The translations under genes and the position numbers were made by a program. 64,000 nt of DNA from Thiohalorhabdus denitrificans (lineage in GTDB: Bacteria > Pseudomonadota > Gammaproteobacteria > Thiohalorhabdales > Thiohalorhabdaceae). The DNA is taken from NCBI RefSeq assembly GCF_001399755.1, contig NZ_LJCP01000008.1:124001-188000 (forward strand). Direction: 5' to 3'. Shown here in pieces: positions 62,401-64,000 of the stretch. The notes beneath the pieces were generated by a model. That model ran no database searches. It had not been told where the DNA came from and saw only the letters and a list, made by a program, of their open reading frames with translations. Numbering within the stretch: the first letter of the stretch is position 1; each line of letters begins with the position of its first letter.

Positions 62401-62601
62401 ATCTGCGGACTGGCGCCGCTGGTGCTCCTGCCCGGCGAGGGCACGGAGCTCTACCGCGGCGTGGGGGCCATCGTCCTGTTCGGCATTCTGGGCGCGGCGA
62501 TCGTCTCCCTCACCTTCCTCCCCGCCCTGACCATGACCGTGCTGGGCTGGCGCACCCGCCTCGCCGGCACGGGCGACGGACGTCCGGGGGAGGCCTCCTG
62601 A
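59440..62601 (+). CDS. RND-family efflux permease
   Basis: 1053-residue inner-membrane proton-driven pump with twelve transmembrane helices and two large periplasmic loops. The N-terminus FPYGVDMNETLIRVNNALSQ and the TM4 motif LAGVAFAIGMTLDNSIVVLESIE carry the Asp of the proton relay. The second half has PFDMIAMLGFLILMGTVVNN, where Asn replaces the usual acidic partner. The overall type is the HAE-1/uncharacterised AcrB-like group. It pairs with the adaptor upstream. The substrate is unknown, and no local regulator is seen except the histidine kinase on the opposite strand. Confidence 0.92.
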   Translation: MFEGLIRHGILTTVVVLIVTVLGLVAALRIPVQMIPDLEVRTVTVETTWPGATPQDIEKEILIEQEEYLRNLPNLHRMIARASSGEAEIELEFPYGVDMNETLIRVNNALSQVPSYPENVDQPRIYSASFSQNSFMYLRVAPLPGNPRDLDMNMMRDFIEDNVRTRMESVQGVSQVDVGGGAERQIQIRLDAARLAERNLSVAEVREAIRDRNQDVSGGDVESGKRRYLLRTIGRFEDLADLRRMVLVRRGDSVIRLGEVAEVELGHFELREHSYVNGEPVIRLSVNRETGSNVIDIKEALLPKIDVINREVLEPAGMEMTLTTDDVRYVTASLANVWKNLALGAAFATLVMFLFLRSGRATAIGVMGIPICAIAAFLGLLLTGRTINVVSLAGVAFAIGMTLDNSIVVLESIELERRKGKGRFDAAVAGVQRVWPAVLASTMTTVLVFVPILFIEEEAGQLYSDVAIAIAASILASMLVAITVLPTASARLAFGGGTGAGGTGLREGILRGVAAFTAAPWRRVATMAVAGAVGFSIWYWLTPPAEYLPEGEEAKTFAAMNAPPGYNLETMAEIGEELHAEFLPHLDADPAAFERGEAEIPALAYFIMFVRPQQIFVITESKDPDHIFALMDVLQEKYAEYPGMRAFASRGSIITSNEGGTRSINLDISGAELAPIYEAALAAYRRSEEVFDDPRIQANPSTLSLSQPMLEVHPDWDRASELGMTAGDLGFTVAALTDGAFVDEFFLADDKIDIFLYSSAGQEATVDGLGQLPVHTPQGTVLPLAAMAEVRETVDTSNVRRVDSRRTVSLNVIPPRDVALETGVERVREEVIGHLRRQGEIPAKVSVDITGASDQLRKTREALSANYLVAGALIYLLMVAIFRHWGYPLLIMTAIPLGVSGGILGLRLLNWAGAALPLVGLNAVHQPFDMIAMLGFLILMGTVVNNPILIVHRAVENAREAGMAAREAVMEAVESRLRPIAMSTITTICGLAPLVLLPGEGTELYRGVGAIVLFGILGAAIVSLTFLPALTMTVLGWRTRLAGTGDGRPGEAS

Positions 62602-62647
62602 TCCCGGGCGGGCGCCGGCCGTTCCGGCCGGGCCCCGGCCCGGGGGC

Positions 62648-64000
62648 TCAACCTCCCCCGATGCGGGCCAGGATATGGCGGAGGCTGTCAGCGGTGGGGG
62701 GCTTCACCAGGTAGTCGTCGAAGACATCGGTGGGCTGGTCGGGAAACTGGGAGGGGGGGTGGCCCGAAAGGGCCACCAAGGGCGTGGCGCCAAGCTGCTC
62801 GCGGAGCCGCCGGGCCACCTCGAAGCCGGACTGGTCGGGCAGCCCGATGTCGATCAGCGCCAGGGCGGGCCGCACGCTGGGCGCCAATTCGAAGGCCTGC
62901 TCCCCGGTGGCGGCGTGGCGCCATTCGTAGCCCAGGACCTCCAGCAGGAAGCCCAGCGAGGAGGCCACGTCCGGGTTGTCCTCCACCAGCAGGACGACGC
63001 CCGATCCCTCCGGGGAAGCGCCGGCCTCTTCCCCGGACGCCTCCTCCGACAGGCCCACGGCCGGCAGGCGCACGCGGAATTCGCTCCCCTGGCCCGATCC
63101 GTGGCTGGTGGCCTTTACCTCCCCGCCGTGGAGCTCCACCAGGTTGCGCACCAGGGACAGCCCCAGGCCCAGACCCTGGCAGGCTAGCTGGTCGGGCTGC
63201 CCCCGCTCGAAGATCTCGAACAGGTGCGGAAGGTGCTCCGGGGCGATCCCCTGGCCCGTGTCCTGCACCACCACCTCCGCCTGGTCGTCCCTTGCCGACA
63301 CGTTCAGCCGCACCGTCCCCTCCTCCGGGGTGTACTTTACGGCGTTGTCCAGCAGATTGCCCAGCACTTGGACCAGCCGGACCGGATCCCCCCGCACGCC
63401 CGCGGGCTGGTCCGGAAGCTCCACCTCCAGCCGCTGCCCCTTCCGCTCCGCCTCCGCGGCCACCGACTCCACGGCCTGCTGGGCCACTTGGCGCAGGTCC
63501 AGCTCCTCGTCGCGCAGGCTGATCCGCCCGGTCTTGACCCGGTTCAGGTCCAGCAGGTCCTCGGTGATCCGCGCCAGGTGGGCGCTCTGACGGGAGATGG
63601 TGGCCGCGGCCTCGCGCAGCCGCGGCGGATCCACCCGCTCGCAGTTGTCCTCCAGGTACTCGGCCGTGGTGGCGATGGGCGTCAGGGGATTGCGCAGCTC
63701 ATGGCCGAGGGTAGCGAGGAACACGTCCCGACGGCGGTCCGCCTCGGCCAGGGCGTCCTGCGCCTCACGGCGCCGGGTGATGTCCTCGATGATGCCGATC
63801 ACGCGCTTCGGGCGGCCCTCCCGGTCGGGCACCGAGGTGTCGGTGGCCTGGACCCAGACCGTGCGGCCATCCTCGCGCCGGTAGCGCTTCTCCAGGGTGA
63901 CGGCCGGCACTTCACCCGAGCGGAGCTTCTCCAGGGCCGCCGCCGTCTCTTCCCGATCCTCGGGATGGGTCAGGTCCGCGACGGATACCCCCTGCTCCAC
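62648..64000 (-). CDS. Hybrid sensor histidine kinase (5' part outside window)
   Basis: The visible C-terminal 450 residues show the end of a PAS/PAC domain (YRREDGRTVWVQATDTSV...GIIEDITRRREAQ), then HisKA with His100 in GHELRNPLTP and HATPase (N box NLLDNAVKYT, G1 DTGQGIAPEHL, G2 GLGLGLSLV). A C-terminal receiver follows, starting VVLLVEDNPD with the phospho-Asp in ALIDIGLPDQSG and the Lys in YLVKPP. The true start lies beyond the right edge. No output regulator is seen. Convergent with the RND gene across a 46-bp GC-rich gap. Confidence 0.92.
   Translation of the reverse strand: MEQGVSVADLTHPEDREETAAALEKLRSGEVPAVTLEKRYRREDGRTVWVQATDTSVPDREGRPKRVIGIIEDITRRREAQDALAEADRRRDVFLATLGHELRNPLTPIATTAEYLEDNCERVDPPRLREAAATISRQSAHLARITEDLLDLNRVKTGRISLRDEELDLRQVAQQAVESVAAEAERKGQRLEVELPDQPAGVRGDPVRLVQVLGNLLDNAVKYTPEEGTVRLNVSARDDQAEVVVQDTGQGIAPEHLPHLFEIFERGQPDQLACQGLGLGLSLVRNLVELHGGEVKATSHGSGQGSEFRVRLPAVGLSEEASGEEAGASPEGSGVVLLVEDNPDVASSLGFLLEVLGYEWRHAATGEQAFELAPSVRPALALIDIGLPDQSGFEVARRLREQLGATPLVALSGHPPSQFPDQPTDVFDDYLVKPPTADSLRHILARIGGG

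Noticed and set aside
62602-62647. Terminator between the RND pump and the histidine kinase
   Set aside because: The gap is nearly all G and C with several weak hairpins, but there is no T-run on either strand.

Overview
The window is about 64 kb of high-GC chromosome. Its gene content and order match a free-living gammaproteobacterium. The blocks rplU-rpmA-obgE-proB, mreBCD-mrdA-rodA-rlpA-dacA-ybeD-lipB-lipA, lptD-surA-pdxA-rsmA and clpS-clpA-aat are gammaproteobacterial arrangements. A complete Gram-negative envelope machinery is present (LptD, SurA, LptM, RlpA, RND efflux). A PEP-CTERM-type protein, sigma-54 promoters and GTAG-type REP hairpins suggest an environmental lineage, perhaps near the Ectothiorhodospirales or Thiohalorhabdales. 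That placement is inference only.

Layout. 1-7.5 kb: minus-strand housekeeping genes (rplU-rpmA-obgE-proB behind a strong sigma-70 promoter; argH-lptM-lysA-dapF; gloA). 7.8-13.6 kb: a membrane dynamin-like GTPase, endonuclease IV, a sigma-54-driven secreted PEP-CTERM-like protein, pcm, a single-domain globin and a decayed DJ-1/PfpI gene. 13.7-17 kb: gatCAB, divergent from 17.3-27.8 kb, a long cell-shape, peptidoglycan and lipoate cluster (mreBCD, mrdA, rodA, rlpA, dacA, a D-amino-acid aminotransferase, ybeD, lipB, lipA). 27.9-37.9 kb: a secreted Gln-rich coiled-coil protein with its own promoter and terminator, then lptD-surA-S4 protein-pdxA-rsmA, clpS-clpA and aat. 37.9-51.6 kb: accessory genes (DUF3108, diguanylate cyclase, PerM-like permease, a molybdopterin enzyme with MFS and ATP-grasp-like neighbours, flavoprotein, HAD, lipid kinase, yaiI, uup). 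52-64 kb: rmlB-rmlA behind a second sigma-54 promoter, a RAYT-type transposase, a methyltransferase, a GIY-YIG protein, BON and LysM envelope proteins, an RND efflux pair and a hybrid histidine kinase cut by the window end.

Two points deserve most attention. First, a 111-bp pair of inverted REP hairpins sits exactly in frame inside the signal-peptide region of the lipoprotein gene lptM. Removing it leaves a textbook lipoprotein signal. The same REP type occurs again at 49.7 kb, and a RAYT-family protein whose HUH motif has lost its first histidine is encoded at 54-55 kb. Second, the PEP-CTERM-like gene and the dTDP-rhamnose genes, 40 kb apart, both carry near-consensus sigma-54 promoters. Each also has a near-identical 12-bp CCCTTTWCAGGG dyad 57-60 bp upstream of the -24 element, which suggests a shared exopolysaccharide/PEP-CTERM regulon.
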